NCBI RefSeq assembly: GCF_014931605.1
Contig: NZ_CP053382.1
Span: forward strand, 4,216,001-4,280,000
DNA: 64,000 bases
Direction of reading: 5' to 3'
DNA from: Halomonas sp. MCCC 1A13316
Lineage (GTDB): Bacteria; Pseudomonadota; Gammaproteobacteria; Pseudomonadales; Halomonadaceae
Part shown: positions 46,283 through 56,932 of the stretch, in pieces
Layout: every line of letters begins with the position of its first letter
Numbering within the stretch: the first letter of the stretch is position 1
Notes under the pieces: model-generated
Database searches by the model: none
Told to the model about the DNA's origin: nothing
What the model saw: the letters and a program-made list of their open reading frames with translations, nothing else
Translations under genes and position numbers: made by a program

Positions 46283-47221
46283 TCAGGCGCCGTAGACCTG
46301 CGCCAGGATTTCACCGGCACCCTGCTCCAGCAGCTCTTCCGCCACTCGTACACCCAGCGCCTCCGGCTCGTGGATCGAACCGCGCCCCTCGGCGCGCAGC
46401 ACTTCGGTGCCCTCGGGGTTACCTACCAGCGCCCGCAGCCACAGGGTCTGGCCGTCATCCTCGAACACGGCATAGCCGCCGATGGGCACCTGGCAGCCAC
46501 CTTCCAGGCGGGTGTTCATGGCCCGCTCGGCGCGCACCCGAGTCGCCGTGATGGGGTCGTCCAGCGGCGCCAGCAGCGCAATCAGCTCCGGGTCGCTGAT
46601 GCGACACTCGATGCCCAGCGCGCCCTGGCCGCAGGCGGGCAGGCACACTTCGGGTGGCAGCTCCTGGCTGATACGCTCGCCAAGCCCCAGGCGCTTGAGC
46701 CCGGAGGTGGCCAGGATGATGGCATCGAATTCACCGGCATCGAGCTTGGCCAGGCGGGTCTGGACATTGCCGCGCAGGGTGAGTATCTCCAGATCGGGGC
46801 GCTGCTCGCGCATCTGCAGACCGCGACGCAGGCTCGAAGTGCCGATGCGAGCGCCCTCGGGCAGCTCGTCGAGCGAGCCATAGTGGTTCGAGACGAAGGC
46901 GTCGGTGGGCTCGGCGCCGGCGAAGATCACCGACAATCCCAGGCCCTCGGGGAAATGCATGGGCACGTCCTTCATCGAGTGCACGGCGATATCGGCGCGA
47001 CCATCCAGGATCGCCTCCTCCAGCTCCTTGACGAACAGGCCCTTGCCGCCGATCTTCGCCAGCGGCGTATCGAGTATCTTGTCGCCACGGGTGGAGAGAG
47101 CGACCAACTCCACCTCGAGCCCAGGATGCTCGCCCATGAGCAGGTCGCGAACGTGTTCGGCCTGCCACATGGCCAGCAGACTCTTGCGGGTGGCAATGCG
47201 CAGCGTTGTGTTGGATCGCAC
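46283..47221 (-). CDS. hemC: Porphobilinogen deaminase (hydroxymethylbilane synthase)
   Basis: Polymerises four porphobilinogens on a dipyrromethane cofactor. The 312 residues have [60 protein letters not shown], and the cofactor Cys in [14 protein letters not shown] choose the GTG at 47221 with GGGAGAA just upstream, giving the family's length; 29 upstream residues from an earlier ATG look non-homologous. Divergent from argH. Confidence 0.95.
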   Translation of the reverse strand: MRSNTTLRIATRKSLLAMWQAEHVRDLLMGEHPGLEVELVALSTRGDKILDTPLAKIGGKGLFVKELEEAILDGRADIAVHSMKDVPMHFPEGLGLSVIFAGAEPTDAFVSNHYGSLDELPEGARIGTSSLRRGLQMREQRPDLEILTLRGNVQTRLAKLDAGEFDAIILATSGLKRLGLGERISQELPPEVCLPACGQGALGIECRISDPELIALLAPLDDPITATRVRAERAMNTRLEGGCQVPIGGYAVFEDDGQTLWLRALVGNPEGTEVLRAEGRGSIHEPEALGVRVAEELLEQGAGEILAQVYGA

Positions 47222-47316
47222 GTGGTTCTCCCATTCAGCGGGCCCGGGCGGCCCCTGCTCAGCGGTCGTCGCCGCAACATTATCCGTCACGGGCCGGTAG
47301 ACGGTCATTGACGCCC

Positions 47317-47345
47317 ATCATAAAGCACCGGGCGAAGCAGGAAAA
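47317..47345 (-). promoter_or_regulatory. Possible hemC promoter
   Basis: On the minus strand TTTTCC, 17 bases, TATGAT, 96 bases upstream of the hemC start. The -10 is good, the -35 weak. Confidence 0.45.
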
Positions 47346-47394
47346 ATTGGGCGCTTCGTCCACTACCGCCGCCCCTCGCCACCTGCGCCGACTC

Positions 47395-47403
47395 TGGTAC
47401 ACT
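47395..47403 (+). promoter_or_regulatory. Possible extended -10 promoter of argH
   Basis: TGGTACACT, an extended -10 element, about 75 bases upstream of the argH start. No good -35 is visible. Confidence 0.4.
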
Positions 47404-47477
47404 GCAAGACCTGAATGATGCCGCCGACGCGGCTTCCGAGAACGCCACAACATGCAACACGCAGGATGCCCACGCCG

Positions 47478-48896
47478 ATGAGCACTAGTTCCGCAACCCC
47501 CGGCACCAACCAGTCCTGGGGCGGTCGCTTCAGCGAACCCACCGACGCCTTCGTCGAACGTTTCACCGCCTCGGTCGATTTCGACCGACGCCTCGCCCTG
47601 CAGGACATCCAGGGCTCCATCGCCCATGCCACCATGCTGGCCCGGGTGGGCGTACTGACAGATGCCGAGCGCGACGCCATCGTCGCGGGCCTCACCGAGA
47701 TCCGTGGCGAGATCGAGCGCGGCGAGTTCCAGTGGTCGGTGAAGCTCGAGGACGTGCACATGAATATCGAGGCGCGCCTGACCGACAAGATCGGCATCAC
47801 CGGCAAGAAACTGCACACGGGGCGTTCGCGCAACGACCAGGTGGCCACCGACATCCGCCTGTTCCTGCGCGACGAGATCGACGTGGTCGAGGCGGAGCTC
47901 AAGCGACTGCGCGAAGGATTGATCGAGCTCGCCGCGCGCGAGGCCGACACCATCATGCCCGGTTTCACTCACCTGCAGACCGCCCAGCCGGTGACATTCG
48001 GCCACCATCTGCTGGCCTGGCACGAGATGCTCGCCCGCGATCACGAGCGCCTGCTCGACTGCCGCCGCCGGGTCAACGTGATGCCGCTGGGCGCCGCGGC
48101 GCTGGCCGGCACCACCTACCCCATCGACCGCCACGTCACCGCCGAACTGCTAGGCTTCTCGCGCCCCGCCGAGAACTCGCTCGACGCCGTCAGCGATCGC
48201 GACTTCGCCATCGAATTCACCAGCTTCGCCAGCATTCTGCTGATGCACTTGTCGCGCATGAGCGAGGAACTGGTGCTATGGACCAGCGCTCAGTTCGACT
48301 TCATCGACCTGCCCGACCGCTTCTGCACCGGCAGCTCGATCATGCCGCAGAAGAAGAACCCCGACGTGCCCGAGCTGGTACGCGGCAAGACCGGGCGCGT
48401 CTACGGTCACCTGATGGGCCTGCTGACGCTGATGAAGTCGCAGCCACTGGCCTACAACAAGGACAACCAGGAGGACAAGGAGCCGCTGTTCGATACCCTC
48501 GACACGGTGCGCGACTGCCTCAAGGCCTTTGCCGACATGGTCCCCGCCATCGAGGCGCGCAAGGCGAGCATGTATGAAGCGGCTCGCCGCGGCTTCTCCA
48601 CCGCCACCGATCTCGCCGACTACCTGGTGCGCCGCGGCGTGGCCTTCCGCGACGCTCACGAGATCGTCGGCCAGTCGGTGGCCTTCGGCCTGCGCGAGAA
48701 GAAGGATCTCTCCGAGATGAGCCTCGACGAGCTGCGCCAGTTCTCCGATACGATCGAGGCCGATGTCTTCGAAGTGCTGACCCTTGAGGGCTCGGTGGCG
48801 GCGCGCAACCATATCGGCGGTACCGCACCGGATCAGGTGCGCGCCGCTGCGCAGCGCGCCCGCGAGACACTGACGGCGCTGGGGCGCGAGGCATGA
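47478..48896 (+). CDS. argH: Argininosuccinate lyase
   Basis: Cleaves argininosuccinate to arginine and fumarate. The 472 residues begin with [21 protein letters not shown] and include [44 protein letters not shown], and the superfamily signature [17 protein letters not shown] take the ATG at 47478; another four codons earlier lacks spacing to the AGGA. The lptM start overlaps its stop. Confidence 0.96.
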   Translation: MSTSSATPGTNQSWGGRFSEPTDAFVERFTASVDFDRRLALQDIQGSIAHATMLARVGVLTDAERDAIVAGLTEIRGEIERGEFQWSVKLEDVHMNIEARLTDKIGITGKKLHTGRSRNDQVATDIRLFLRDEIDVVEAELKRLREGLIELAAREADTIMPGFTHLQTAQPVTFGHHLLAWHEMLARDHERLLDCRRRVNVMPLGAAALAGTTYPIDRHVTAELLGFSRPAENSLDAVSDRDFAIEFTSFASILLMHLSRMSEELVLWTSAQFDFIDLPDRFCTGSSIMPQKKNPDVPELVRGKTGRVYGHLMGLLTLMKSQPLAYNKDNQEDKEPLFDTLDTVRDCLKAFADMVPAIEARKASMYEAARRGFSTATDLADYLVRRGVAFRDAHEIVGQSVAFGLREKKDLSEMSLDELRQFSDTIEADVFEVLTLEGSVAARNHIGGTAPDQVRAAAQRARETLTALGREA

Positions 48897-49060
48897 GCCG
48901 GGCGCTGGCGCTGGCAGCGCTGACGCTCGCGCTGCTGGCCGGCTGCGGCCAGAAAGGGCCGCTCTACCTGCCCGGCGACGAAGCCGCCGAGGAGCGCTAC
49001 GGCGACAGCGCGACCCGGCAGCAAGAGCAGAACGACGCCGACGACGAGGACACGAACTGA
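48893..49060 (+). CDS. lptM: LPS translocon maturation chaperone LptM (YifL-type lipoprotein)
   Basis: A 55-residue lipoprotein: [18 protein letters not shown] has a hydrophobic signal with the lipobox LAGC (Cys18), followed by [11 protein letters not shown], the hallmark of LptM/YifL, and an acidic tail. LptM helps oxidative maturation of LptD in the E. coli outer membrane. The ATG overlaps the argH stop (ATGA) and lysA follows 2 bases later. The position before lysA/dapF is conserved in Pseudomonas and E. coli. Easily missed because of its size. Confidence 0.92.
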   Translation: MSRALALAALTLALLAGCGQKGPLYLPGDEAAEERYGDSATRQQEQNDADDEDTN

Positions 49061-49062
49061 AC

Positions 49063-50355
49063 ATGGATCACTTCGAATATCGCGACGGCGTGCTCTACGG
49101 CGAGGAGGTCCCGTTGACGCAGGTAGCCGCCGACCTCGGCACGCCCTGCTACGTCTACTCCAAGGCGACCCTGACGCGCCACTTTCGTGCCTATACCGAA
49201 GCGCTGGGCAGCCACCCCCACCTGATCTGCTACGCGGTGAAGGCCAACTCCAACCTGGCGGTGCTGGGCCTGCTGGCGCGCCTGGGTGCCGGTTTCGACA
49301 TCGTATCAATGGGCGAACTCGAACGCGTACTGACCGCCGGCGGCGATCCGGCCAAGGTGGTGTTCTCCGGCGTGGCCAAGCAGGAAGCCGAGATGGCCCG
49401 TGCGCTCGAGGTCGGCATCAAGTGCTTCAACGTCGAGTCGCGCCCCGAGCTCGAACGCCTCAGCGCCGTGGCCGAGCGGCTGGGCAAGGTGGCGCCGGTG
49501 TCGCTGCGCGTCAATCCCGACGTCGACGCCGGTACCCATCCTTACATCTCTACCGGACTCAAGGACAACAAGTTCGGCATACCGGTGGACGAGGCGCTGG
49601 CCGTCTATGAGCTGGCCGCGCGCCTGCCGGGCGTGAGGGTCGTCGGCCTGGATTGCCATATCGGCTCGCAGCTCACCGAGCTCGCCCCTTTCCTCGACGC
49701 CCTGGATCGCCTGCTGGTGCTGCTCGAGCGGCTGCGCGAACGCGGCATCACGGTCGAGCACCTGGACCTCGGCGGCGGGCTCGGCGTGCCCTATCGCGGC
49801 GAGCGACCGCCGCAACCCTTCGACTACGCCGCCTCGCTGCTCGAGCGCCTGGCCCAGTGGGAACACGGCACCGGCCTGACCCTGCTGTTCGAACCGGGCC
49901 GCTCGATCGCCGCCAATGCCGGCGTGCTGTTGACCCGGGTCGAGTTCCTCAAGCCCGGCGAGACCAAGAACTTCGCCATCGTCGACGCGGGCATGAACGA
50001 CCTGATCCGGCCCGCGCTCTATCAGGCCTGGCAGGCGATCATCCCGGTGGATACCCGGCATGTGCGCGAGAAGGCCACCTATGACGTGGTCGGCCCGGTG
50101 TGCGAGACGGGCGACTTCCTGGGCAAGGATCGCGAACTGGCGATCAGCGCCGGCGACCTGCTGGCGGTGCGCTCCGCCGGCGCCTACGGTTTCGTCATGG
50201 CCTCGAACTACAACAGCCGGCCACGCCCCGCGGAGGTCATGGTCGACGGCGACACCTTCCACGTCGTGCGCCGCCGCGAGAGCGTGGAGTCGCTGTGGGC
50301 GGGCGAGTCGCTGCTGCCCGAACCGGCGGCGGCACAGGACGGAGAAAAGCGCTGA
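49063..50355 (+). CDS. lysA: Diaminopimelate decarboxylase
   Basis: PLP enzyme for the last step of lysine synthesis. The 430 residues place the PLP lysine at Lys60 in [69 protein letters not shown] and [14 protein letters not shown] (active-site Cys) follow. It is tightly packed in the lptM-lysA-dapF operon, overlapping dapF by one base. Confidence 0.97.
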   Translation: MDHFEYRDGVLYGEEVPLTQVAADLGTPCYVYSKATLTRHFRAYTEALGSHPHLICYAVKANSNLAVLGLLARLGAGFDIVSMGELERVLTAGGDPAKVVFSGVAKQEAEMARALEVGIKCFNVESRPELERLSAVAERLGKVAPVSLRVNPDVDAGTHPYISTGLKDNKFGIPVDEALAVYELAARLPGVRVVGLDCHIGSQLTELAPFLDALDRLLVLLERLRERGITVEHLDLGGGLGVPYRGERPPQPFDYAASLLERLAQWEHGTGLTLLFEPGRSIAANAGVLLTRVEFLKPGETKNFAIVDAGMNDLIRPALYQAWQAIIPVDTRHVREKATYDVVGPVCETGDFLGKDRELAISAGDLLAVRSAGAYGFVMASNYNSRPRPAEVMVDGDTFHVVRRRESVESLWAGESLLPEPAAAQDGEKR

Positions 50356-51188
50356 TGCTGCTGCACTTCACCAAGATGCATGGCCTCGGCAATGACTTCA
50401 TGGTGGTCGATCTGGTCACCCAGCGGGCACGGCTGCGCGACGAGCAGATCCGCCAGCTCGCCGATCGTCGCTTCGGCATCGGCTTCGACCAGCTACTGGT
50501 CGTCGAGCCGCCCCGCGACCCCGAGATGGATTTTCGCTACCGCATCTACAATGCCGACGGCAGCGAGGTGGAGAATTGCGGTAACGGCGCACGCTGCTTC
50601 GCCCGCTTCGTGCGTGACCAGCGTCTTACCCACAAGTGCGAGATTCATGTCGAAACCGCCGGCGGCCCGTTGACGCTGGTGATGCAGGAAGACGGTCAGG
50701 TGACGGTGGACATGGGCACTCCGCGCTTCGCCCCGGAGACACTGCCCTTCGATGCCGCCGAGGACCGCCCGCTGCACCGCCTCGAGGTGGACGGCGAAAC
50801 CGTGGAAATCGGTACCGTCTCGATGGGCAACCCTCACGCGGTGCTGCGGGTCGACAGTGTCGACACGGCGCCGGTCGAGCGCCTCGGTCCAATGCTCGAA
50901 CACCACCCGCGCTTTCCGCGGCGGGTCAACGTCGGCTTCATGCAGGTGATCTCGCCCCACGAGATTCGCCTGCGTGTCTTCGAACGCGGCAGCGGCGAGA
51001 CCCTGGCCTGCGGCACCGGTGCCTGTGCCGCCGTGGCCAGCGGCATGCGACAGGGCCTGTTGGAGAATCCCGTCACGGTGCACCTGCGCGGCGGCGACCT
51101 GAGCATCGATTGGCCCGGTGGCGATGCCCCGCTGCTGATGACCGGCCCTGCCGAGCGCGTCTTCGAGGGACGCATCGCCCTGGCCTGA
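50355..51188 (+). CDS. dapF: Diaminopimelate epimerase
   Basis: Converts LL- to meso-diaminopimelate for lysine and peptidoglycan. The 277 residues contain the two catalytic cysteines in [12 protein letters not shown] and [11 protein letters not shown], the N-terminal [15 protein letters not shown], and [12 protein letters not shown] between the two symmetric domains. It begins on the last base of the lysA stop (TGATG). Confidence 0.97.
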   Translation: MLLHFTKMHGLGNDFMVVDLVTQRARLRDEQIRQLADRRFGIGFDQLLVVEPPRDPEMDFRYRIYNADGSEVENCGNGARCFARFVRDQRLTHKCEIHVETAGGPLTLVMQEDGQVTVDMGTPRFAPETLPFDAAEDRPLHRLEVDGETVEIGTVSMGNPHAVLRVDSVDTAPVERLGPMLEHHPRFPRRVNVGFMQVISPHEIRLRVFERGSGETLACGTGACAAVASGMRQGLLENPVTVHLRGGDLSIDWPGGDAPLLMTGPAERVFEGRIALA

Positions 51189-51222
51189 CCTGCCGGGAAC
51201 ACCCGAACCGAAGGAGTCAAGC

Positions 51223-51960
51223 ATGACCCGAGCCGTCCCCGAACCGCGCAAGACCCTCGATCCGGACCGGGTAGCCGAGTGGCTGGCCCGCCATCCGGAC
51301 TTCTTCGTTGGCCGAGAAGGTCTGCTGCAGCAGCTCAAGGTGCCCCACCCCGAGGCCCATGGTACGACTTCATTGCTGGAGCGCCTGGTCTACGATCTGC
51401 GCCGTCGCGCCGAGCAGGCCGAATGGCGGCTCGAGCAGCTGCTGGAGTCGGCGCGTCACAACGAGGTGCAGTATCGCCGCACCCGCGAGCTGGTGCTGGC
51501 TCTGCTGGAGGCCGAAGATGCCGATGCCCTGGGACAGGCGCTGGCCACCCAGATGGCCGAGCATTTCCAGATCCCGGCCGTGGCGCTGTGGTGCCCGGCC
51601 CAGTTCACCGACCATGAACCGCTGCCGCCCCAGCCGCCGCGCCATGTTCTCGATGAGCACGCCGGCGTGCGCCTGGCCGCACTGCTCGACAGTCGTAGCA
51701 GCCGCTGCACCCGGCTCACGCCCACTGACTGGGGCCGCCTGTTGCCCCACGTACGGCCGCCGCGCCAGGCCGGTTCCTGCGCCCTGGCTCGGCTGACCCT
51801 GGGCGAGCCGATGGGCTTCCTGGTACTGGCCAGTCCCGATCCCGATCACTTCCGGGCCAGCATGGACACACTGTTCACCGAGTACCTCGGCGACGTGCTG
51901 GCCCGGCTGCTGCTGCGCCATGCTCCGCCAACCCATGAGACCCCGCCGAAGCATGGCTGA
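51223..51960 (+). CDS. DUF484 family protein (YigA-like)
   Basis: A 245-residue protein with the family's N-terminus VAEWLARHPDFFVGREGLLQQLKVPHPE, then a helical linker and a GAF-like domain. The function is unknown; the gene is almost always between dapF and xerC, as here. AAGGAG precedes the ATG. It overlaps xerC by 8 bases. Confidence 0.9.
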   Translation: MTRAVPEPRKTLDPDRVAEWLARHPDFFVGREGLLQQLKVPHPEAHGTTSLLERLVYDLRRRAEQAEWRLEQLLESARHNEVQYRRTRELVLALLEAEDADALGQALATQMAEHFQIPAVALWCPAQFTDHEPLPPQPPRHVLDEHAGVRLAALLDSRSSRCTRLTPTDWGRLLPHVRPPRQAGSCALARLTLGEPMGFLVLASPDPDHFRASMDTLFTEYLGDVLARLLLRHAPPTHETPPKHG

Positions 51961-52867
51961 CAGCCCTCTGCGTCGGCAGTTGGCCGCATGCCTGGCGCAA
52001 CTTGCGCCCACCGCCAGCCCGGCGACGTTGAGCGCCTACCGCCGCGACCTCGAGGCGTTGGCGGAGTTCCTCGAGACGCGTGACGTCCTCGACGCCGGCC
52101 AACTGGACGTGGGCCTGGTGCGCCGGTTTCTCGGCGCCGAGCGCAGCCGCGGCCTGGCGCCACGCAGCCTGGCCCGCCGGCGCGCGGCCATTTCACACTT
52201 CGGCAACTTTCTGGTGAAGGCGGGAACCCTGACCCACAATCCCGCCGAGCTGGTGCCGACGCCACGCCAGCCGGCCCACCTGCCCAAGCCGCTGGACGTC
52301 GACCAGCTCGCCCGGCTGCTCGACACGCCCCACGACGGCTCGCCGCTGGCGATGCGCGACCAGGCCATGCTGGAGCTGTTCTACTCCAGCGGCCTGCGCC
52401 TGGCGGAGCTGGCCGGCCTCGACCTCGGCGACTTCGACAGCCGCCGCGTGCGGGTCCTCGGCAAGGGCGGCAAGCCACGCCAGGTGCCGGTGGGACGCAG
52501 TGCCCGGCGCGCGCTGGAGGCCTGGCTGGCCTATCGCTCGGTGCTGGCCGCCCCCGCCGAGACGGCGCTGTTCGTCGGCAACCGTGGCCAGCGGCTCGGC
52601 CATCGCGCCATCCAGAAGCGGATGACCGAAGTCGCCCGTCGGCGCGGCCTGCCCGAGCACCTGCACCCGCACCGGCTGCGCCACTCCTTCGCCAGCCACC
52701 TGCTGGAATCGAGCCAGGACCTGCGCGCGGTGCAGGAGCTGCTGGGGCATGCCAACCTCGCCACCACCCAGGTCTACACCAAGCTCGACTGGCAGCACCT
52801 GGCCGCCAGCTACGATGCGGCGCATCCTCGCGCGCGCCGCCGCCGCAACGAATCGGATACGCCATGA
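51953..52867 (+). CDS. xerC: Site-specific tyrosine recombinase XerC
   Basis: Partner of XerD at the dif site for chromosome dimer resolution. The 304 residues show an N-terminal SAM-like core-binding domain (TLSAYRRDLEALAEFLE) and a catalytic domain. Its residues lie in YSSGLRLAELAGL (Arg), LGKGGKPRQVP (Lys), HPHRLRHSFASHLLESS (His/Arg) and LGHANLATTQVYTKLD (His and Tyr nucleophile). It lies in the conserved dapF-DUF484-xerC-HAD order, so it is the chromosomal XerC, not a phage integrase. Confidence 0.95.
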   Translation: MADSPLRRQLAACLAQLAPTASPATLSAYRRDLEALAEFLETRDVLDAGQLDVGLVRRFLGAERSRGLAPRSLARRRAAISHFGNFLVKAGTLTHNPAELVPTPRQPAHLPKPLDVDQLARLLDTPHDGSPLAMRDQAMLELFYSSGLRLAELAGLDLGDFDSRRVRVLGKGGKPRQVPVGRSARRALEAWLAYRSVLAAPAETALFVGNRGQRLGHRAIQKRMTEVARRRGLPEHLHPHRLRHSFASHLLESSQDLRAVQELLGHANLATTQVYTKLDWQHLAASYDAAHPRARRRRNESDTP

Positions 52868-53625
52868 CCCGCCAGACTCTTCACCTCGAGGCCATTACCT
52901 TCGACCTCGACGACACCTTGTGGGACAACCACGGCGTCATGGTCGCCACCGAGACCGGCCACTACGAGTGGCTCGACGAAGCCCTGCACGAATGGGTGTC
53001 ACGCAACGGGCGCACCTTCTCTCAGCGCTTTGTGGAGCAGTTCCCGCTGGAGTGCTTCGAACGGCGCCGCCGGGCGTTGGCCCGAGCCCATCCGCTGCGC
53101 CGCGGCGACTTCACCTGGCTGCGCGAGCAGGCGCTGCGAGAACTGCTGAGCGAGCATGGCCTTGATCCAGCCATGGCGGAGCAGTGGGCCAGAAGGGCAA
53201 TGGCACGCTTCATGGAGCTGCGTCACCAGGTCGCACCGCATCCCGAGGTCGAAGCGCTGCTGGTGGAGCTCGGCCGACATTACCGCCTGGCCAGTATCAC
53301 CAACGGCAACGTGGACGTGCAGCGCCTGGCGCTCGGCCGGCACTTCCCGGTGGCCATCGCCGCCGGTGAACTGCTTGCCCCCAAACCCGACGCGCGCCCC
53401 TTCCTGGCGGCACTGGCTCAGCTGGGCACTGCGCCGAGCCGGGCTCTGCACGTTGGCGACTCCTGGCGCGAGGACGTCGAACCGGCACGCCGGCTGGGCA
53501 TGCAGGTGGCCTGGATCTCACCGCACGTCGACGACCTGCCCCTGCCGCCCGGCATTTATCGCCTCGATCACGTGCGCGAACTGCCTGCACTGCTGCGCCG
53601 GCTGGGCCAGAAAGCGCCGGAGTGA
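52864..53625 (+). CDS. HAD-superfamily hydrolase (YigB-like)
   Basis: A 253-residue HAD phosphatase; E. coli YigB in the same position dephosphorylates FMN in riboflavin metabolism. Motif I is FDLDDTLWDN (Asp nucleophile and acid/base Asp), motif II is in LASITNGNVD, motif III Lys in LLAPKPDARPF, motif IV in LHVGDSWREDVEPARRLG. Its ATG overlaps the xerC stop. Confidence 0.92.
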   Translation: MTRQTLHLEAITFDLDDTLWDNHGVMVATETGHYEWLDEALHEWVSRNGRTFSQRFVEQFPLECFERRRRALARAHPLRRGDFTWLREQALRELLSEHGLDPAMAEQWARRAMARFMELRHQVAPHPEVEALLVELGRHYRLASITNGNVDVQRLALGRHFPVAIAAGELLAPKPDARPFLAALAQLGTAPSRALHVGDSWREDVEPARRLGMQVAWISPHVDDLPLPPGIYRLDHVRELPALLRRLGQKAPE

Positions 53626-53633
53626 GAGTCACG

Positions 53634-54251
53634 CTAGGCGGGTTCGGGGCCGGCCAGCCAGGCATCAAGGCGAGCGCAGGTTTCGTCGATACCCTCGTGC
53701 TTGAGCGACGAGAACAGCTGGATCGTCACCATATCCTCCCACTCCCGCAGGCGATTTCGCACTTGCTGCAGGGCGCTCTTGGCCGCGCCGGACTTCAGCT
53801 TGTCGGCCTTGGTCAGCAGGATATGCACCGGCATGTTCTGGTCGTCGGCCCAGCCCAGAAGCGTCTGGTCGAACTCGGTCAGCGGATGGCGCACGTCCAT
53901 CACCAACACCAGGCCGCGCAGGGAGCCGCGCCCGTGCAGGTACTCGGCCAGGTGGCGCTGCCATTCGAGCTTGACCGCCTCCGGCACCTTGGCATAGCCG
54001 TAGCCGGGCAGGTCGACCAAACGGCGGGTCATGTCGTCGCCCAGGGTGAAGAAATTGATCAGTTGGGTGCGCCCCGGAGTGCGCGAGGTGCGTGCCAGCG
54101 CCTTCTGCCGGGTCAAGGTATTGATCGCGCTGGACTTCCCGGCGTTGGAACGCCCGGCAAAGGCCACCTCGGCGCCGTCGTCGGACGGGCACTGGGCAAG
54201 CGTGGGCGCGCTGGTCAGGAAGCGCGCGCTCTGGTAGTTCATTCGGGTCAT
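53634..54251 (-). CDS. yihA: Ribosome biogenesis GTP-binding protein EngB (YihA/YsxC)
   Basis: Essential GTPase for 50S assembly. The 205 residues have G1 GRSNAGKSS (33-41), G2 SRTPGRTQ, G3 DLPGYG, G4 TKADK and the G5-like FSSLK. AGAGG lies just before the ATG at 54251; an ATG three codons later is possible. It converges on the HAD gene and is divergent from cytochrome c4, a layout shared with Pseudomonas. Confidence 0.96.
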   Translation of the reverse strand: MTRMNYQSARFLTSAPTLAQCPSDDGAEVAFAGRSNAGKSSAINTLTRQKALARTSRTPGRTQLINFFTLGDDMTRRLVDLPGYGYAKVPEAVKLEWQRHLAEYLHGRGSLRGLVLVMDVRHPLTEFDQTLLGWADDQNMPVHILLTKADKLKSGAAKSALQQVRNRLREWEDMVTIQLFSSLKHEGIDETCARLDAWLAGPEPA

Positions 54252-54511
54252 GGCCTCTACTTCCTGCCGGTGGTAGCGAAGGGGGCACCGTCGGGTACAT
54301 GCCCTGCATTTCCGATGCCGGCTTGTTTCGTTATAATGCGGTGTCTTTTTTCTGCGACCGGGGCGCGCTAGTGTAGCATCGTGCTCTAGCCGGCAGCGAC
54401 CGACCCGAGCGGCGCTCCGGCAGCAGGGCAAGGCCGGCCTGGTATCAGCACGGCTGGGCAGCTCCCGGGAATGCGTACCGGTATAATCCATAACGGCATA
54501 GTGAATCTGCG

Positions 54512-55132
54512 ATGAGAAAGTTACTGGCAAGCCTGGCAATAACCCTCGGCGCCGTTGGCGTCGCTCACGCCGACCTGGAAGCAGACGCCGACGCTGCCGC
54601 TGGTCGCGAAAAAGCCCAAAGCTGTGCGGCCTGCCATGGCCCGAACGGCATCAGCTCCGCGCCCTCCTTCCCGCATATCGCCGGGCAGCAGATGACCTAC
54701 CTGGCCAAGCAGATCATGGATATCCGCGATGGCGACCGGCTGGTGCCGGAGATGGTCGGCCAGGTTGATGACTTCTCCGACCAGGATGCCTGGGACGTGG
54801 CTGCCTACTTTGCCGAGCAGGACGCCAACATCGGCCAGGCCGACCCGGCCGAGGAGGCGCTGATGCGTGGCCAGGAACTCTATCGCGCCGGCGATATGGC
54901 CAAGGGCATCCCCGCCTGTGCGGCCTGCCACGGCCCCAGCGGCGCCGGCATCCATACCGCTGTCTACCCGGCACTTTCCGGCCAGATCCCGCAGTACATC
55001 GTTTCCTCGCTGCAGAAATTCGCCGCCGGCGAGCGCACCAATGACCCCGGCAATATGATGGGCGACATTGCCGCCAAGATGAGCGATACCGACATGGAAG
55101 CCGTGGCCAATTACATCAACGGCCTGCACTGA
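54512..55132 (+). CDS. Cytochrome c4 (diheme)
   Basis: A periplasmic electron carrier toward terminal oxidases. The 206 residues have a Sec signal (about 1-20, ending AHA) and two class I cytochrome c domains, each with a heme motif CAACH (Cys38-His42 and Cys136-His140) and conserved downstream Met. TATAAT elements lie at 54332-54337 and 54482-54487 upstream; neither has a clear -35. The order engB, cytochrome c4, dsbA is conserved in Pseudomonas-like bacteria. Confidence 0.95.
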   Translation: MRKLLASLAITLGAVGVAHADLEADADAAAGREKAQSCAACHGPNGISSAPSFPHIAGQQMTYLAKQIMDIRDGDRLVPEMVGQVDDFSDQDAWDVAAYFAEQDANIGQADPAEEALMRGQELYRAGDMAKGIPACAACHGPSGAGIHTAVYPALSGQIPQYIVSSLQKFAAGERTNDPGNMMGDIAAKMSDTDMEAVANYINGLH

Positions 55133-55173
55133 GCACATCGACGACAGGCAATTGTTGGCTCTCGGCCGGCAAT

Positions 55174-55196
55174 GAAGGCGGCCCTGAGCCGCCTTC
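55174..55196 (+). terminator. Hairpin between cytochrome c4 and dsbA
   Basis: GAAGGCGGC-CCTGA-GCCGCCTTC, 41 bases past the cytochrome stop. TCCGTCTTT follows, so the T-run is poor. Likely a partial terminator. Confidence 0.55.
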
Positions 55197-55320
55197 TCCG
55201 TCTTTGCGCTCGCCATCGATCGGGAACCGTAAGCGGCATCCACGCTCAAAGTGTTCGATGCAAACGTCAAGCGGGTCCAGCCGCGACCTATGCCGGCCAT
55301 CTTCCAAGGAGTCCTAGTTC

Positions 55321-55971
55321 ATGTTCAAACCCTTCCGTATCCTTCAGTCTGCCGTCTTGGCCATCGCCGGCTTGGGCCTGGCGACACTGGCCGTCGCCGA
55401 CAACCTGGTCGAGGGACAGCACTACGAGAAGCTGCCCGAGCCTATCGAGACTCAAGCCGGGGAAGGCCAGGTCGAGGTGACCGAGGTGTTCTGGTACGGC
55501 TGCCCGCACTGTTACAACTTGGAGGAGCCGCTCAATGCTTGGGTCGGCGAGCAACCCGACGACGTCGCCTTCAACCGCATGCCGGCCACCATGGGCGGCG
55601 ATTGGAATACCCATGCGGTGATGTTCTATGCCGCCGAGGAATTGGGCATTCGCGAGGAGGCCCATGACGACATTTTCCATGCCATCCATGAGGAAGGGGA
55701 GCGTCTCAACAACGCCGATAGCATCGCCAGCTTTCTCAGCCAGTACGACGTCAGCGAGGAGGAGGTGCACCAGGCACTGGACGCCTTCGGTGTCAAGGCG
55801 CAGGTCAACAAGGCAAACGCGCGCATGCGTACCATGCGCCTGATGGGGGTGCCGGCATTGGTCGTCGACGGTCGCTACCTGGTGACGCCGAGCAGCGCCG
55901 GCAGCCTCGAGAACATGCCGCAGGTCGCCGGCGCGCTGGTCGAACGTGTGCGCCAGGAGCGCGAAGACTGA
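55321..55971 (+). CDS. dsbA: Thiol:disulfide interchange protein DsbA
   Basis: Introduces disulfides into exported proteins. The 216 residues have a cleavable signal (to about ADN, residue 27), then VFWYGCPHCYNLEEPL with the redox pair Cys61-Pro-His-Cys64. The helical insertion and the cis-Pro loop GVPALVVDGRYLV follow. AAGGAG precedes the ATG. Confidence 0.96.
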   Translation: MFKPFRILQSAVLAIAGLGLATLAVADNLVEGQHYEKLPEPIETQAGEGQVEVTEVFWYGCPHCYNLEEPLNAWVGEQPDDVAFNRMPATMGGDWNTHAVMFYAAEELGIREEAHDDIFHAIHEEGERLNNADSIASFLSQYDVSEEEVHQALDAFGVKAQVNKANARMRTMRLMGVPALVVDGRYLVTPSSAGSLENMPQVAGALVERVRQERED

Positions 55972-55973
55972 TC

Positions 55974-56810
55974 GTGACCGTCGAGCATTCGCATCTGGCC
56001 GACGCCAGGACCCCAACCCTGGAAGGCGGGCACCTCAAGCTGCTCACCTTCAACATGCAGGTAGGTATCCAGACGTCGGCCTATCATCACTACCTGACCC
56101 GCAGTTGGCAGCACCTGCTGCCGCACCCCCAGCGGGTGCGGCGGCTGGCCATGGTCAGCAACGTACTGAGCCGCTTCGATATCGTCGGCCTGCAGGAGGT
56201 CGATGGCGGCAGCTTTCGCTCCAGCCACGTCAATCAGATCGAGTACCTGGCCACGCGCGGCGGTTTTCCGCATCACTACCAACAGCTCAACCGCAACCTG
56301 GGACGCTTCGCCCAGCACAGCAATGGGCTGTTGTCGCGCCTCGTCCCGACCCAGATCGAAGAGCATCGCCTGCCTGGCACCCTGCCCGGGCGCGGCGCCA
56401 TCCATGCCCGCTATGGCGACGGCCCCGACGCACTGCACCTGTTCGTCGCCCACCTGGCACTGAGCCACCGGGGCCGGGTGCGCCAGCTCGACTACCTGAG
56501 CGAGATCATCCAGCCACTTCAGCACGTCGTCGTCATGGGCGATCTCAACTGCACGCCGGACCAGTTGCATACCCACACACGCTTCTGCGCCTCGCTGCCG
56601 CTGCATCCGGTACGCCCGCTGCTCAGCTATCCCTCCTGGCAGCCACGGCGCGCACTGGACCACATCCTGATCTCCAGTTCGCTCAAGGCCCGGGACGTGC
56701 GCGTTCTCGACCATCTGTTCTCCGATCATCTGCCCATCGCGGTCGACGTGGAATTGCCCTCCCGTTGCCTGGAGATACTTCAGGAGTTGCGCCGACACCA
56801 GCGCCGCTAA
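55974..56810 (+). CDS. Endonuclease/exonuclease/phosphatase family protein
   Basis: 278 residues with the EEP (DNase I-like) fold: LLTFNMQVG, DIVGLQEVDGG (metal Glu), FVAHLALSHRGRVRQL, VVMGDLNCTPDQ (Asp/Asn) and the terminal FSDHLPIAVDVEL (His). The substrate is unknown. The start is a GTG 2 bases past the dsbA stop; co-transcription with dsbA, as in Pseudomonas, hints at an envelope or housekeeping role but does not show it. Confidence 0.9.
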   Translation: MTVEHSHLADARTPTLEGGHLKLLTFNMQVGIQTSAYHHYLTRSWQHLLPHPQRVRRLAMVSNVLSRFDIVGLQEVDGGSFRSSHVNQIEYLATRGGFPHHYQQLNRNLGRFAQHSNGLLSRLVPTQIEEHRLPGTLPGRGAIHARYGDGPDALHLFVAHLALSHRGRVRQLDYLSEIIQPLQHVVVMGDLNCTPDQLHTHTRFCASLPLHPVRPLLSYPSWQPRRALDHILISSSLKARDVRVLDHLFSDHLPIAVDVELPSRCLEILQELRRHQRR

Positions 56811-56932
56811 TTGCCTCATCGCAACGCCCAGCCCTGTTTTCACGTGGCGAGGGCGTTGAGGCGTGGGGATGACGCCCGCCGCGTAATCGGCGATGATGCG
56901 TTCCCTGAATTGCTTCGACACGAGACCCCACC

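Noticed and set aside
51953..52867. XerC as a phage or island integrase
   Set aside because: Context dapF-DUF484-xerC-HAD is the chromosomal dimer-resolution locus and the length is that of XerC.
54252..54511. A Spot 42-like small RNA in the gap beside engB
   Set aside because: E. coli has spf near this gene and a TATAAT is present at 54332, but no terminator hairpin with a U-tract and no Spot 42 similarity is visible.
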